A stretch of 64,000 nucleotides of DNA from Oscillatoria princeps RMCB-10 (GCA_019359235.1 JAHHHT010000003.1:124001-188000); one strand, 5' to 3'; positions 53,877 through 63,777 are shown, counted from the stretch's first letter. Made by a program: numbers and translations. The notes: a model not told the origin generated them from the letters alone.

Positions 53877-55973
53877 CTATTTGCCGGGGAAAACTTTCTC
53901 GCGCACCTGTCCGAACCCCTGCGGGTTGAGCTGCGACCAAGTAAACAGCGCCACAGCAGAGCTGATCAGCAACAGGGCTAACAGCCCCAGCACAGAGGCT
54001 GAGTCGCGGGATGGCTTCAGAGGGGTTTTTGCCACCGGTGCCGGCCCAGAGGCTGCCTGCTCCTCAAAAAGCAGCGCTTTAGACGCCTCGGAAAATTCAG
54101 ACATCGGAGGGTTTGTCGCTATAGGGGCTTGCTTTGGCGCTGGCTCCTGGAAAAGCGGCTCCCCAGACGCTGGGGTTACTTCAGGCGTCGGAAGCTTTGT
54201 CGCTGTCGGGGCTGGCTTTGGCTTTGGCTCCTGGAAAACCGGCTCCCCAGACGCTAGGGTTACTTCAGGCGTCGGAAGCTTTGTCGCTTTGGGGGCGGGC
54301 TTTAGCTTGAACAGCACCACCGGCTCTGGGGACAGCCGGCACTGGGAGAGCAGCACCGTCACGTTGTCGCAGCCATTTTTTTCGTTGGCCACATTAATAA
54401 ACGCCCCGACTGCCGCATCCAGCTGCATTTCATTCTTGAGGACTGCCGGTGCGTAATTCGCCCAAGACAGCTCCACCCAGTCGTTATCGCTCAAACCGTC
54501 GGAACACAGCAGCAGCAAGCCGTCTTCTTCGACAATAAACCGCTGAATGTTGGGGCGCAGGAATTCAGCATCTCTTGTCCCCAGCGCTTGGGTGAGAGCA
54601 CCGGCATCCGCTCGCTGCAGCGCCTGCCGGTACAGACTGCGCCCCAAGCGGACTTCGCGGCTGGCCACATCGTCGTCTACCGTCAGCCGGTGGCAGTAAT
54701 CGCTGGTAATCCAGTAGGCGCGGCTGTCCCCCACATGAGCCAAATAAAGCTCGTGGGCCTTCCCCAACACCTCGCCATCAGAATCCCTCACAGTTTGCGC
54801 CAGCTGGAGAGCCATCACCAGCGTCGTCCCCATGCGCTGCCGGTCCTCCCGCCCCTGGGTGTCATTCTGGGCGGCTATCATGTTATTAATCACCCGGATA
54901 CTTTTCTCAATTTGCTCCATCACCATCTCTGGCGGGGTGATTTCCTCCGATTCAGCGGTTTCTGCCAGCAGGATTTGCGTCAGTTGCTTGAGGGCGCTGA
55001 CCGCCGACTGGCTGGCCACCTCGCCCCCCTCATGGCCGCCCACGCCGTCACAGACAATGGCCAGATAGGGGATCAGCTGGTCGTGGGGCGGTGCCGAACG
55101 GGCTTTGATATCTGCAGGTGCCGGATAGTAAGAATCTTCATTGCGATCGCGCATCGGGCCGGTATCCGTGCCACCGGCAACCCGAAACCGCACCGGCAGC
55201 TTCGCCGCCAGTTCCAGCAGCAGCTGATTGAGCTGCTCGGCAATCCCCTCCACAGTTGCCGTGCTGCGGCGCATTTGCTGGCAAATCGCTGCCAGTTGCT
55301 TGGCCACCGCCGGTTGCGCCCCAGACACCCACGCCAGCCAGCACTGCGCCAAATCTGGCAGCCGCGTCTGGGAGAGCGTCAGCGATTTCCCGCGCCCTGA
55401 GTCCTCAACATAAAGTTCCTGCAGCCACACCCGCCACCCTTCCACCCGAATATTGTCCGGTATCAGCAGACTCGCCCCCACGCCCTGTTCCAGCAGCGGC
55501 GTCCACAGTTGCAGCATTTGCCACAGCCAGTAAACCTGGCGCACCGCCGGCGCAGTTGGCCACGCTTCCGCCAGGGAGGGGTGGAGGTTGCCCACCGGAT
55601 CGACCGGCACGTTTTCCAGCAACAGGATCTCTGTCTCCGGGTGCCCCCCCAACCGCGCAAAACCGTACACCTCCGGAACGTGCAGCCGGTGGGGGTACAG
55701 GCGCAGGTAAGGCTCAATCGCCTCAGGCAGCTCTTCCGGGGCGTAGGGTGGCTCGGCTGGTTTGGTGTCCAGCCAAATTTGCCGCGCCACCACAGAGTAG
55801 CGCTCGTTAATCAGTTCGCCGGTGGCAATCTCCGCCGCCTCTGGGCCAACCGCCCAAAGATAGCGATACACTAGCGGGGTAGAGCAGCTGGCACAGACTT
55901 GCCCCCCTGTGGCATTCCCCGGATTGGCACAGGATGGATTTATGCAATAAAGAAGCGGCTCTGAACTGCTCAT
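53877..55973 (-). CDS. zinc-ribbon PP2C-type protein phosphatase with membrane tail
   Basis: The 698-residue protein starts with a zinc ribbon (CINPSCANPGN, then CASC), followed by a domain resembling an inactive kinase fold (residues 40-260). A PP2C domain covers 270-530: DTGPMRDRNEDSYYP, IVCDGVGGHEGGEVAS, LYLAHVGDSRAYWI, LLLCSDGLSDN and GCDNVTVLL keep all metal-binding Asp residues. A Pro/Lys/Glu-rich linker with two near-identical 30-residue repeats (KLPTPEVTLASGEPVFQEP) leads to a C-terminal TM (ASVLGLLALLLISSAVALF). It is probably a cyanobacterial Ser/Thr phosphatase acting on kinase targets. No kinase gene is adjacent. Confidence 0.9.
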   Translation of the reverse strand: MSSSEPLLYCINPSCANPGNATGGQVCASCSTPLVYRYLWAVGPEAAEIATGELINERYSVVARQIWLDTKPAEPPYAPEELPEAIEPYLRLYPHRLHVPEVYGFARLGGHPETEILLLENVPVDPVGNLHPSLAEAWPTAPAVRQVYWLWQMLQLWTPLLEQGVGASLLIPDNIRVEGWRVWLQELYVEDSGRGKSLTLSQTRLPDLAQCWLAWVSGAQPAVAKQLAAICQQMRRSTATVEGIAEQLNQLLLELAAKLPVRFRVAGGTDTGPMRDRNEDSYYPAPADIKARSAPPHDQLIPYLAIVCDGVGGHEGGEVASQSAVSALKQLTQILLAETAESEEITPPEMVMEQIEKSIRVINNMIAAQNDTQGREDRQRMGTTLVMALQLAQTVRDSDGEVLGKAHELYLAHVGDSRAYWITSDYCHRLTVDDDVASREVRLGRSLYRQALQRADAGALTQALGTRDAEFLRPNIQRFIVEEDGLLLLCSDGLSDNDWVELSWANYAPAVLKNEMQLDAAVGAFINVANEKNGCDNVTVLLSQCRLSPEPVVLFKLKPAPKATKLPTPEVTLASGEPVFQEPKPKPAPTATKLPTPEVTPASGEPLFQEPAPKQAPIATNPPMSEFSEASKALLFEEQAASGPAPVAKTPLKPSRDSASVLGLLALLLISSAVALFTWSQLNPQGFGQVREKVFPGK

Positions 55974-56575
55974 GCCTTCTATAACTTTCTTTAAGAAAGA
56001 ATTTTAGTAAATCTGGGCTCTTATTTCCCTATTCTTTGTTCGCACATTAGCGGGCAGTCTGAAATCCTGACCGCACGCCCCCCACCCGGTACGGGGGACG
56101 GAGTGGGGGGTGGGCCTGACCGGATGCCGCCCAAAGGCTGTCGGGACTGCTGTGCCACCCTTGCTCGATTGCCGGGGTGGAATCGCCCTCACTCGTCCCT
56201 GGATAGAGGCTGCTATTCCTTTAGGGGCCACTACTTCCTGCTGAGACGTTACATGTCACGTCCCCGTCAGCGGTTCTGGAGTTAGAATGTTGCTATTATA
56301 CCTTATTTAGGTCAAATTGAGTGAAGATTTACAAGATTTCTTTAAGTTGATTGGGATGCCGGTTAAAAGAAAGCTAGCATAGGGGAACTGCAGGTCAGGG
56401 TTTAAAGGCGAGCGCTCGTCGGTCAAAAGCACGCTTGACGGACTTGGGATAAAGGACTGTCGCGCAGCTAACAAAAAGCTGCCCTCGATTGATGGGGGAA
56501 GCGCCCGCAGAAGTGGGAATCCTTATAGCAATGCCTGGAATCTAGCCTTGTAGATGCGCTTAACAGGAGGTCAAT
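55974..56575. other. intergenic region, 602 bp
   Basis: No gene is seen. It contains a GCCCCCCACCCGGTACGGGG / GTGGGGGGTGGGC palindrome (about 56078-56116), a GAGACGTTACATGTCACGTC degenerate palindrome (56239-56260) and a TATAGCAATGC motif (56524). AACAGGAGGTCAAT before 56576 is the ribosome-binding site of the next gene. Confidence 0.55.
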
Positions 56576-57082
56576 ATGCCACAAACACCGGCGACGCTCT
56601 GGTTTTTGGGCGGGGGGATGCTGTCCGCTGTCCCGCTTGCCGGCACCGTGCAATTAAGCCCAGCACTGTTCTGGTTGGTCACAGGGGCGGTGCTTTGCTT
56701 GGTAGAAGTGCCGGTGCCAACGGCTTTTACAGCATTCACAATGGGACTGAGCGCCATTGCGGTTTCGCTGATTTGTTGGATATTCCCCATTCAGTTTGGC
56801 TTGCAAGTTTTCTTGTGGATGGGGCTTTCCACCGGAGGCGTTTTCCTAACGCGCCGCCTGCTGCCGAAACGCAAGGTATACACCCTTGAGGACTCCAAAG
56901 AAGCCGAAACCCTGACCGAAATTCTGCCCGGTGAGGCCGGTCGGGTGCTTTACGAAGGAAATTCCTGGCGCGCCCGGTGCGAGGATGACAAACTCGCCAT
57001 TCCCCCCAACCAAAAAGTCTGCGTCGTCAGGCGGGAGGGCACTACCCTGATTGTAGTGCCAGAACACCTGTTGCATTCCTAA
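56576..57082 (+). CDS. NfeD-family membrane protein
   Basis: The 168-residue protein has three TM helices (TLWFLGGGMLSAVPLAG, ALFWLVTGAVLCLVEVPVPT, FGLQVFLWMGLSTGGVFL) and a C-terminal OB-fold beta domain (GEAGRVLYEGNSWRARCE, VRREGTTLIVVPEHLL). NfeD proteins partner with SPFH/stomatin proteins and organise membrane microdomains or proteolysis. A perfect AGGAGG precedes the ATG. The SPFH gene follows after 39 bp, so the two form the usual NfeD-SPFH operon. Confidence 0.93.
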   Translation: MPQTPATLWFLGGGMLSAVPLAGTVQLSPALFWLVTGAVLCLVEVPVPTAFTAFTMGLSAIAVSLICWIFPIQFGLQVFLWMGLSTGGVFLTRRLLPKRKVYTLEDSKEAETLTEILPGEAGRVLYEGNSWRARCEDDKLAIPPNQKVCVVRREGTTLIVVPEHLLHS

Positions 57083-57121
57083 GATAAACCTGTTTAAAAA
57101 CTCAAAGGCAGGAGGTTACAA

Positions 57122-58081
57122 GTGGAGCAATTATTTTTTCTCTTCTTCTTGGTTTTCGGCGGTTCTGCCCTTGCCGGCTCTGTCAAGATTATCAATCAAG
57201 GAAACGAAGCCTTGGTGGAAACTTTGGGCAAATATAGCGGCAAAAAACTGGAGCCAGGACTGAATTTTGTCACCCCTTTCCTCGACCGTATTGTTTACAT
57301 GCAAACCATCCGCGAAAAAGTCTTAGACATTCCCCCCCAACAGTGTATCACCCGCGACAATGTGTCGATCACCGCTGACGCCGTGGTCTACTGGCGGATC
57401 GTAGACCTGGAAAAAGCCTACTACAAGGTGGAAAATCTCCAGTCAGCAATGGTGAATTTGGTGCTCACCCAGATTCGTGCCGAAATGGGAAAACTGGAGC
57501 TGGATGAAACCTTTACCGCCCGCGATCAAATCAATGAAATATTGCTGCGGGATCTCGACATCGCCACCGATCCTTGGGGCGTGAAGGTGACGCGGGTGGA
57601 ACTGCGAGATATTATCCCCTCCAAAGCGGTGCTGGAGTCGATGGAATTGCAAATGTCTGCGGAACGGCGCAAGCGGGCTGCTATTCTGACTTCGGAAGGG
57701 GATCGCGAATCGGCGATTAACAGCGCCAAAGGTAAAGCTGAGGCGCAAGTTCTCGACGCGGAAGCCCGACAGAAGGCTGTTATTCTGGATGCGGAGGCGC
57801 AGCAAAAGACGATCGTCCTCAAAGCCCAAGCGGAACGCCAGCAGCAAGTCCTGAAAGCCCAAGCGACTTCTGAGGCGCTGCAAATTATTGGCAAAACGCT
57901 CCAGTCAGATCCGAACGCCCGCCAAGCGCTCCAGTTTTTACTGGCGCAGAACTATCTGGAAATGGGAATGAAGATTGGCACCAGCGACAGCAGCAAGGTT
58001 ATGTTTATGGACCCGCGCAGCATACCGGCAACGTTTGAGGGCATCCGCTCGATTGTCTCAGAGGAAATTAAACCTGACTAA
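57122..58081 (+). CDS. SPFH/Band 7 (stomatin-like) protein
   Basis: The 319-residue protein has an N-terminal membrane anchor ([17 protein letters not shown]) and an SPFH domain: [39 protein letters not shown], and [21 protein letters not shown] long Ala/Glu/Lys coiled coil follows (ISAQ-like [19 protein letters not shown]). It probably oligomerises into ring-like membrane scaffolds. The start is GTG with GGAGG seven bases upstream. It is the partner of the upstream NfeD gene. Confidence 0.94.
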   Translation: MEQLFFLFFLVFGGSALAGSVKIINQGNEALVETLGKYSGKKLEPGLNFVTPFLDRIVYMQTIREKVLDIPPQQCITRDNVSITADAVVYWRIVDLEKAYYKVENLQSAMVNLVLTQIRAEMGKLELDETFTARDQINEILLRDLDIATDPWGVKVTRVELRDIIPSKAVLESMELQMSAERRKRAAILTSEGDRESAINSAKGKAEAQVLDAEARQKAVILDAEAQQKTIVLKAQAERQQQVLKAQATSEALQIIGKTLQSDPNARQALQFLLAQNYLEMGMKIGTSDSSKVMFMDPRSIPATFEGIRSIVSEEIKPD

Positions 58082-58275
58082 AAGAACCTGTTTTCCGACG
58101 CCCAGCAATGCCGAGAAACCGGGTTTATTCTCAACCTTTTGAGCGATGTTTGGGGAGAAATGTCAAGAAAGCCGGTTTCTCCTATGTTTAGGACTTGCGC
58201 CGCCGGCTCAACAGAATTCCACCGGCGACCGAGCTCCCCATCTCCCCCGCTTTAAGAGCCGCGCAGCAGACGCCC

Positions 58276-58677
58276 CTAAGTTTTACCGGCAGCTTGGGCC
58301 AGCTGGCAGCGGTCGCACAGCCCAAAAAACTCCAAAGTGTGATAGAACACTTTGAACTGGTAGGACTGTTGCAGCTGGCTCTCTAGCTGGTGGACGGGGC
58401 ACTCGTCAATCGGAGTCGATATCCCGCACTGCAGGCAAGTGAGGTGGTGCTGGTCTTCCTGGGCGCTGCTGTAAAGGGACTCGCCGTTGGCCAAGGTTCG
58501 CACCTGAACGACCCCTTCCAGTTTCAAGCCTTCCAAGGCGCGGTAAACGGTGGCCAGACCCACCCCTTGGTTGCGGTTGCGCAGCTCCACATAGATATCT
58601 TGAGCTGAAACGGCTTGCTTGAGGGTCTTGAGCAGGTTCAGAATCCGTTCCTGACTGCGGGTGCGTTTGACTTTCAT
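58276..58677 (-). CDS. zur: Fur-family zinc uptake regulator (Zur/FurB)
   Basis: The 133-residue protein has the winged-helix RSQERILNLLKTLKQAVSAQ and GLATVYRALEGLKLEG, and the dimerisation/metal domain with HHLTCLQCGISTPIDECPVH and FGLCDRCQ. These are the two CxxC structural-zinc pairs. HTLEFFGLC and ECPVHQLESQL match the Zur/FurB branch rather than Fur or PerR, as I recall them. As a zinc-bound repressor it controls zinc uptake genes. It is divergent from purS, separated by 157 bp. Confidence 0.87.
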   Translation of the reverse strand: MKVKRTRSQERILNLLKTLKQAVSAQDIYVELRNRNQGVGLATVYRALEGLKLEGVVQVRTLANGESLYSSAQEDQHHLTCLQCGISTPIDECPVHQLESQLQQSYQFKVFYHTLEFFGLCDRCQLAQAAGKT

Positions 58678-58834
58678 GGCCAGTGTTATCTATCTTTAAT
58701 TCAGGTTCCAACCATAATCCATGCTGCTTGACGCCACTTTCTTCAGCTGAGCTGACAAATCTTATCAGCTCTAGCTTTAAAATCAGAGAGTCTGCGGCGT
58801 CTAAAGCATTATCTAAAGAATTTAGGGCTCTGCT

Positions 58835-59119
58835 GTGATTGACAAAAAATATCAGGCTCAAATCTATGTTACTCTGCGCCCCTCGGTCTTAGACCCAGCC
58901 GGCACTGCTGTCGGGTCCGGGCTCAAGCATATGGGCTATGAGAATGTGGAGCGGGTGCGCATCGGTAAATATGTTGAGCTGACGCTCTCTGCAGCCGGTG
59001 AGGGAGAGGCGAGCGAGCAGCTGCACAGGATCTGCGACCAGCTACTGGCCAATCCTGTGATCGAAAATTACCGCTTCGAGCTGACTGAGATCGCCGCGCC
59101 GGTGGGGGCGGGAGTCTAA
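58835..59119 (+). CDS. purS: phosphoribosylformylglycinamidine synthase, PurS subunit
   Basis: The 94-residue protein reads YQAQIYVTLRPSVLDPAGTA, GLKHMGYENVERVRIGKYVE and ICDQLLANPVIENYRFEL, matching PurS, the small bridge subunit of the three-part FGAM synthase (PurS-PurQ-PurL). The start is GTG, the first conserved residue being IDKKYQ. purQ follows 139 bp downstream with a repeat in between. purL is not in the window. Confidence 0.94.
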   Translation: MIDKKYQAQIYVTLRPSVLDPAGTAVGSGLKHMGYENVERVRIGKYVELTLSAAGEGEASEQLHRICDQLLANPVIENYRFELTEIAAPVGAGV

Positions 59120-59258
59120 TCACCACTGTCCCGTTCCCACGCGGAGTCTGGGAACGCCCAAACGTCGTAGGGGCAGGCCCCTGTGCCTGCCCTCGCGCGG
59201 CGCAATTGCGCGTACAGTTTCATCCTTTTGATGTGCAACGCCATTACGAGCAAAGGTT
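59120..59258. repeat. purS-purQ spacer with palindromic repeat
   Basis: GTAGGGGCAGGCCCCTGTGCC (about 59168-59188) and a CGCGCGGCGCAATTGCGCG palindrome (about 59194-59212) fill the gap. They interrupt what would normally be a tightly spaced operon pair. Confidence 0.6.
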
Positions 59259-59981
59259 ATGAAATTTGGGGTTGTTGTTTTTCCGGGTTCCAATTGCGAC
59301 CGCGACGTGGCCTGGGTCACGCAAGGACTGCTGGGCCTGCCGACGCGCATGGTCTGGCATGAGGAAACGGATATTTCGGATCTGGATGTGGTGGTGCTTC
59401 CGGGTGGCTTCAGCTATGGCGACTATCTCCGCTGTGGCGCGATTGCTCGCTTTTCCCCAGTCATGCAGGAGGTGGTGAAACACGCCAAGCAGGGGAAGAA
59501 AGTCCTCGGCATCTGCAATGGCTTTCAGGTGCTGACCGAGGTGGGACTTTTGCCTGGGGCGCTGATCCGCAATCGGGATTTGCACTTTATCTGCGATCGG
59601 GTTCCCCTCAAGGTGGAGCGCACCGGCTTGCCTTGGACTTCCGCCTATGCCGCCGGTCAGGTGATTTCGCTCCCGATAGCCCACGGCGAGGGTCGCTACT
59701 ACGCCGATGCCGATACCCTGGCTCGCCTCGAAGATAATGGCCAAGTCCTGTTCCGCTACTGCACCGCCACGGGTGAAGTCAGCTCGGACGGCAATCCTAA
59801 CGGTTCGTTAAATAATATTGCGGGTATTTGCAATTTGCAGGGAAATGTGCTAGGAATGATGCCCCATCCCGAACGGGCAGCTGACCCAGTTCTGGGGGGT
59901 ACGGATGGGATGGCGCTGTTTAAGGGGTTGCTGGCCTCCGAGGTGCCTTTGCTTGTTCCCGCCGCGCCGGTTGCCGGCTAA
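59259..59981 (+). CDS. purQ: phosphoribosylformylglycinamidine synthase, PurQ glutaminase
   Basis: The 240-residue class I glutamine amidotransferase has the nucleophile Cys86 in [17 protein letters not shown] and the catalytic His in [10 protein letters not shown], with [11 protein letters not shown] and [16 protein letters not shown] as PurQ marks. It supplies ammonia to PurL for FGAM formation. An intrinsic terminator-like repeat follows. Confidence 0.96.
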   Translation: MKFGVVVFPGSNCDRDVAWVTQGLLGLPTRMVWHEETDISDLDVVVLPGGFSYGDYLRCGAIARFSPVMQEVVKHAKQGKKVLGICNGFQVLTEVGLLPGALIRNRDLHFICDRVPLKVERTGLPWTSAYAAGQVISLPIAHGEGRYYADADTLARLEDNGQVLFRYCTATGEVSSDGNPNGSLNNIAGICNLQGNVLGMMPHPERAADPVLGGTDGMALFKGLLASEVPLLVPAAPVAG

Positions 59982-59998
59982 TTCGCAAATAACCGGTC

Positions 59999-60032
59999 AA
60001 AAACCCGGTTTCTTCAAGAAACCGGGTTTTTT
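59999..60032 (+). terminator. AAACCCGGTTTCTT palindrome acting as terminator of purQ
   Basis: AAAAACCCGGTTTCTT and AAGAAACCGGGTTTTTT form a stem of about 15 bp with a CA loop and end in six T residues. The same palindrome occurs at many other sites without a long T-run, so here a dispersed repeat appears to serve as a terminator. Confidence 0.75.
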
Positions 60033-60059
60033 ACACTGTGTCTCTGCAATATCAGATAT

Positions 60060-60236
60060 CACTGGACAGGCGGGACGCCTGTCCTACGCCTTATCCCCTT
60101 CCAGGCTCTGACTTGAAAATGTTTGTAGTTGGGCTTTAGCCCAACCTGCTCGCCCCGCCTCCAAAGACAATTTTCATTATGTTTGTAGTTGGGCTTCAGC
60201 CCAAAGAAAGTAGTTGGGCTTTAACCAATAAACTCA
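60060..60236. repeat. CAGGCGGGACGCCTG and GTAGTTGGGCTTTAGCCC repeats
   Basis: An ACAGGCGGGACGCCTGTCCT palindrome (60065-60084) is followed by three TTTGTAGTTGGGCTT-type copies (60122, 60181, 60208) of the GGGCTTTAGCCC palindrome. No gene is seen. Confidence 0.7.
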
Positions 60237-61523
60237 TTACCACAGAGGCGGTTGCACCGGCTCAACTTCTGGTGACTGACACTCTGCTGGTTCGCTCCCA
60301 CATAACCCTGGCACAATCCAATCCTGCGGTTCTGCTGTGCGTGACTGACCTGCAGGCGGGTTGGAAAAACCCAACTCCTGCAGGAGATTCCCTCGCAGCT
60401 GAAGAACATTGTCTCCCACCTTCTGCAATCGCTCGCGTAAATTTGGCTCGGTTTCGGTTTGCAGCTGCCTTTCAATAATTTCCAGCGCTTTTTCATAGGC
60501 GTCAATCGCCTCTTGGTACTTTTTCCAGTAGGTCAGCATCAAACCTTTGCCATACCAAGCTTGATAAAAGTTGGGATTGATTTGCAGCGCTCTGTCGTAG
60601 GCCGAGCTGGCCATTGCTAACTGTCCCAACCTCAACATTTTATTGCCTTGGTCAGCCCAGTAGACAGCATCTCTATTCCTCACATCTGGCATTTCAAAAG
60701 AGGTAAAGTACAGCTCTCCGATTTCTGACAGCGCTATGGGTTCAGGCGGAGACTTTTCCACTCTAAATTTTGCGATAATCCCCGCCTTGCTAGCGGCGAG
60801 CAAAAAAGTGCCGGTGCTCATCCCCAAACTAAAGCCAATCTTGAGCGGAGGGGAGCCGGTATTGAGATCGTCATAGATAACTTCTCCTTCCGCTCGCCCG
60901 TGAATGCCAATCACTCGACCGCTGGTATCTAACACCGGCCCCCCACTCATACCATTCTGAGTTATGCTGGTGTAGAGCAGCTCATATCCCTCAGAACCTT
61001 CCCCAAAAGGCGCTGCACTTAACAGGTGCCGCATCTCCGGCGGAATCAGTTTGCCAAAACTCAAGAGCCGGGCGGGATTTTGAATAGCGCGACTGGGTGC
61101 CGGCCAGCCAGAAACGAACACAAACTGCTCTCCCGCTAAGTTATAATCAGCCAAGGTGGCAATTTGGTAATCTTTTTTGCTGGTGAATTGAAACACCGCC
61201 AAGTCGGCGTCTGGCAGTTTTTGGACAGTGCTGGAGCTGATTGGATATCGCCTGCCATCAGGAGTGACTGCCTTATACCCACCGGCACGCTCAGCAACAT
61301 GCTTGGTTGTGAGGACGTAGTAAGTGTTACCATCCCGGGCAACAATCACCCCCGATCCGGGGACTTCCCCATCAATTAACACCGTAATTTTTTCAGCCAC
61401 ATCACTGACTTCCCGCACAGTCAGCGCCACTGCTGCTTGAGGTTGCGCAACCGCAATTGCAGCAGCCGCACCCAGCAAAGCTGCCGGGAGTCCAAAAGAG
61501 TTGGCAATCTGCCGGCACATCAT
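60237..61523 (-). CDS. trypsin-like serine protease with TPR tail
   Basis: The 428-residue protein has a signal peptide (PAALLGAAAAIAVAQPQAAVA), a trypsin-like domain with His75 (VLTTKHVAE), Asp107 (PDADLAVFQF) and Ser193 (ITQNGMSGGPVLD), and C-terminal TPR units (LGQLAMASSAYDRALQINPN, YWKKYQEAIDAYEKALEIIE). The combination is common in cyanobacterial periplasmic or envelope proteases. The catalytic triad is intact. The last 35 residues are polar and variable. Substrate is unknown. Confidence 0.9.
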   Translation of the reverse strand: MMCRQIANSFGLPAALLGAAAAIAVAQPQAAVALTVREVSDVAEKITVLIDGEVPGSGVIVARDGNTYYVLTTKHVAERAGGYKAVTPDGRRYPISSSTVQKLPDADLAVFQFTSKKDYQIATLADYNLAGEQFVFVSGWPAPSRAIQNPARLLSFGKLIPPEMRHLLSAAPFGEGSEGYELLYTSITQNGMSGGPVLDTSGRVIGIHGRAEGEVIYDDLNTGSPPLKIGFSLGMSTGTFLLAASKAGIIAKFRVEKSPPEPIALSEIGELYFTSFEMPDVRNRDAVYWADQGNKMLRLGQLAMASSAYDRALQINPNFYQAWYGKGLMLTYWKKYQEAIDAYEKALEIIERQLQTETEPNLRERLQKVGDNVLQLRGNLLQELGFSNPPAGQSRTAEPQDWIVPGLCGSEPAECQSPEVEPVQPPLW

Positions 61524-62012
61524 TTTTGATACCCCTTAGTGGAAGCTTGTTGCAGCCGGTGCACTCCCACCGCTCTGCCAGTCTTATAATAGACCATAAA
61601 ACCGGCAGTCTGCCACTATTGTCCGGGGGCTCGGCAGGGGTTTTGCCACCGGCACCCCTGGAGCGGCTGAGAAGTAGGCTCCCTCCCCTCCCGTGGGGGA
61701 ACGCAGCCAAAGAGCCACACTCACCGAAACAGCAAAATCCAACCCCCTCACAGGCAGACCGGCTTCCAAATCTTGTAAAGTAGTTAAGGTGGGCGCAGCC
61801 TGCGATTCAGGCTGCTTGCCGGCACAACAAACCTAACCCCCTTCCCACTCCCCTCTATCCCTCCGGCGATACAGGCAACATGCCGGTGCCACAGCGGTAA
61901 TATAAGGAAGAATCGCTGTGTTCGCAAAGGGGTGGGGCGAGAGGATATCTCAGCCCCACCCTCCCCAAGCAAATCTTGAATCTCGTCTGGGGCGCTTGCG
62001 AGAGGTAAAATT
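61524..62012. other. intergenic region, 489 bp
   Basis: No gene is seen. It contains a run of GC-rich C-tracts (61835-61865) and many CACCGGCA octamers. GAGAGGTAAAATT before 62013 is a plausible ribosome-binding site. Nothing else stands out. Confidence 0.5.
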
Positions 62013-63632
62013 GTGGAATTCGTGCGGAAACCCTTGGAAAAACTTCTCACTCTCCCCCTCCAACTTCTCAAGTGGCTGCTAGCCGGCTTCTGGGAAATCT
62101 TCAAAATTTCCTTGTGGCTCCTCATCGGGCTGATTGAACTGTCAGCGTGGCTCGTCTCTGCCCTCAGCAAAAGAATCAAGCGAACCCAGCGCCTGCTGAG
62201 AGTCTCTCTGAAACGAAACAAAATGGCCTTTTTTCTGTGGCCATTCAAGCAGATATTGCGCGGCTTGTGGGCCGGCACTGTCACAGTATTCTGGCTGTTA
62301 ATCCAAATTATTGAGCTGTTCGCGTGGGTTTTGTCGAGCTTGGGATCGTTGCTGATGCAAAACTCTCCCCCCTCACAAAATCAGCCGGACGAAACCCCAC
62401 TTCCGCGCTCGGTTGAGATGCGCCGCAAAGCGATGTCTCAGCTGCGCCGCAACAGTCAAATCGCGGAAAATAGAAAGCCGGTTTCTCAAAAAACTAGAAA
62501 CCGGGTTTCTCAAAGAAACCCGGTTTCTGGAGCTGAGCGCCACCGGCAGCAAGCGCCGGTCTTTGTTGCCCTGATTTTCCTGAGCTTCTCTCTTTTCACC
62601 CTTGTGGCAGCTTTTGTGCCAGCCACTCATGTATTTGAGGGCGATCTGACTGTCCGAGAAATCAGCTTCACCCACACCGGCACCTACCCCCAGAAGCTCT
62701 TTCTCAACGGCATCCACAAGCTGAAGCGAGTCGAAATTGCCGGCTCCCAACAGCTGACGCTAACCGGCAAGTTTCAAAGCCAGTCGAATCCCAGCTTGAA
62801 CAGCTTGACCAAGCTGGAAATTATGCTCCCCAACGAAACCAGCCAGTGGAGTGTTGAGCCGGCAAAACCGGAACAAAGCCAACTTGAACTCGCTGAACTG
62901 CGGCTGCAACCGGCTGTCAAAGTTGCCAAACTCAGCTACAGTATCTCTAGCAATCAGCTGGCTCTCTCTGTGCGAGCCGGTGAGTCGCGAGCCGGTGAGT
63001 CCCAGCAGCCCAACTTCTTGAAACTGTCTCTCGGAAAACAGCCGCTCAAAGTCACCCTAGAAGACTATCGCTTGCCAGGACGGGCCTTGAAAGATAGCAA
63101 AATTCCGAATCAGCTGGAATTTATTTTAACACCAACTGAGACAGAAGTCAAGGTGCCGGTGCGAGAATCTGCCCGTCTCTCTCTCAGCTTGCCCGACCCC
63201 AAAGCGGTGAGTTCAGAGGAATGGTTGCGGGGCGACTTAGCTGTAAAAGACGTGCGGTTTTACCGTATAGACCGGACGGTTGACGTTAAAGATGGCTTGC
63301 CAGATTCTAGCATAATTAAAGGGAAAATCCGGATGGCCGGGCAAGAATTGCCGGTTGAAGCCAGTCAGTTTCTCATGGCGGGGAAACCGGGGATTCAGAG
63401 GCTGGGCAATCTCCAGATTCACACCCAAAAGCCCCAAGGCTTGTCAGTCCGCATTTCTGGGGAAAGTGACCGCATTCAAGTCGGGACAGACCCCAACTTT
63501 CCAGAGAGCGGCATTCAGGGTAAATTGTTAAATAGATATCTCTCCCGTCAGGCTGTGACAGTCCTGCTGGCTTTCTGCGCCGGCTTTGCGGTGGTGCTGT
63601 CTTGGCTGTTTGTGCGGGGCGGCGCAGCTTGA
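62013..63632 (+). CDS. membrane-anchored protein of unknown function
   Basis: The 539-residue protein starts with GTG (MEFVRKPLEKLLTLPLQLLK) and has two N-terminal TM segments (ISLWLLIGLIELSAWLVSA, VTVFWLLIQIIELFAWVLS), a third (FVALIFLSFSLFTLVAAFVP, about residue 185), a long beta-rich extracytoplasmic region (residues 210-505) and a C-terminal TM (AVTVLLAFCAGFAVVLSWLF). Residues about 155-174 (RKPVSQKTRNRVSQRNPVSG) are a translated AGAAACCGGGTTTCT palindrome. I recognise no family. It is probably a thylakoid or plasma membrane protein with a periplasmic domain. Confidence 0.75.
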   Translation: MEFVRKPLEKLLTLPLQLLKWLLAGFWEIFKISLWLLIGLIELSAWLVSALSKRIKRTQRLLRVSLKRNKMAFFLWPFKQILRGLWAGTVTVFWLLIQIIELFAWVLSSLGSLLMQNSPPSQNQPDETPLPRSVEMRRKAMSQLRRNSQIAENRKPVSQKTRNRVSQRNPVSGAERHRQQAPVFVALIFLSFSLFTLVAAFVPATHVFEGDLTVREISFTHTGTYPQKLFLNGIHKLKRVEIAGSQQLTLTGKFQSQSNPSLNSLTKLEIMLPNETSQWSVEPAKPEQSQLELAELRLQPAVKVAKLSYSISSNQLALSVRAGESRAGESQQPNFLKLSLGKQPLKVTLEDYRLPGRALKDSKIPNQLEFILTPTETEVKVPVRESARLSLSLPDPKAVSSEEWLRGDLAVKDVRFYRIDRTVDVKDGLPDSSIIKGKIRMAGQELPVEASQFLMAGKPGIQRLGNLQIHTQKPQGLSVRISGESDRIQVGTDPNFPESGIQGKLLNRYLSRQAVTVLLAFCAGFAVVLSWLFVRGGAA

Positions 63633-63777
63633 ATGCTGGCTTTCTCGGCGCGTTAAGAGCGGGCGGCGGCGAGGGCAAAGGTGCCGGTCGGCTTTCGCTT
63701 TCGAGGTGCAGACGAATCAGGGTGATTCTGATAATGGTAGAGATAATGCCGAGAAAAAGGCTTTGGAGCAACCCCCC

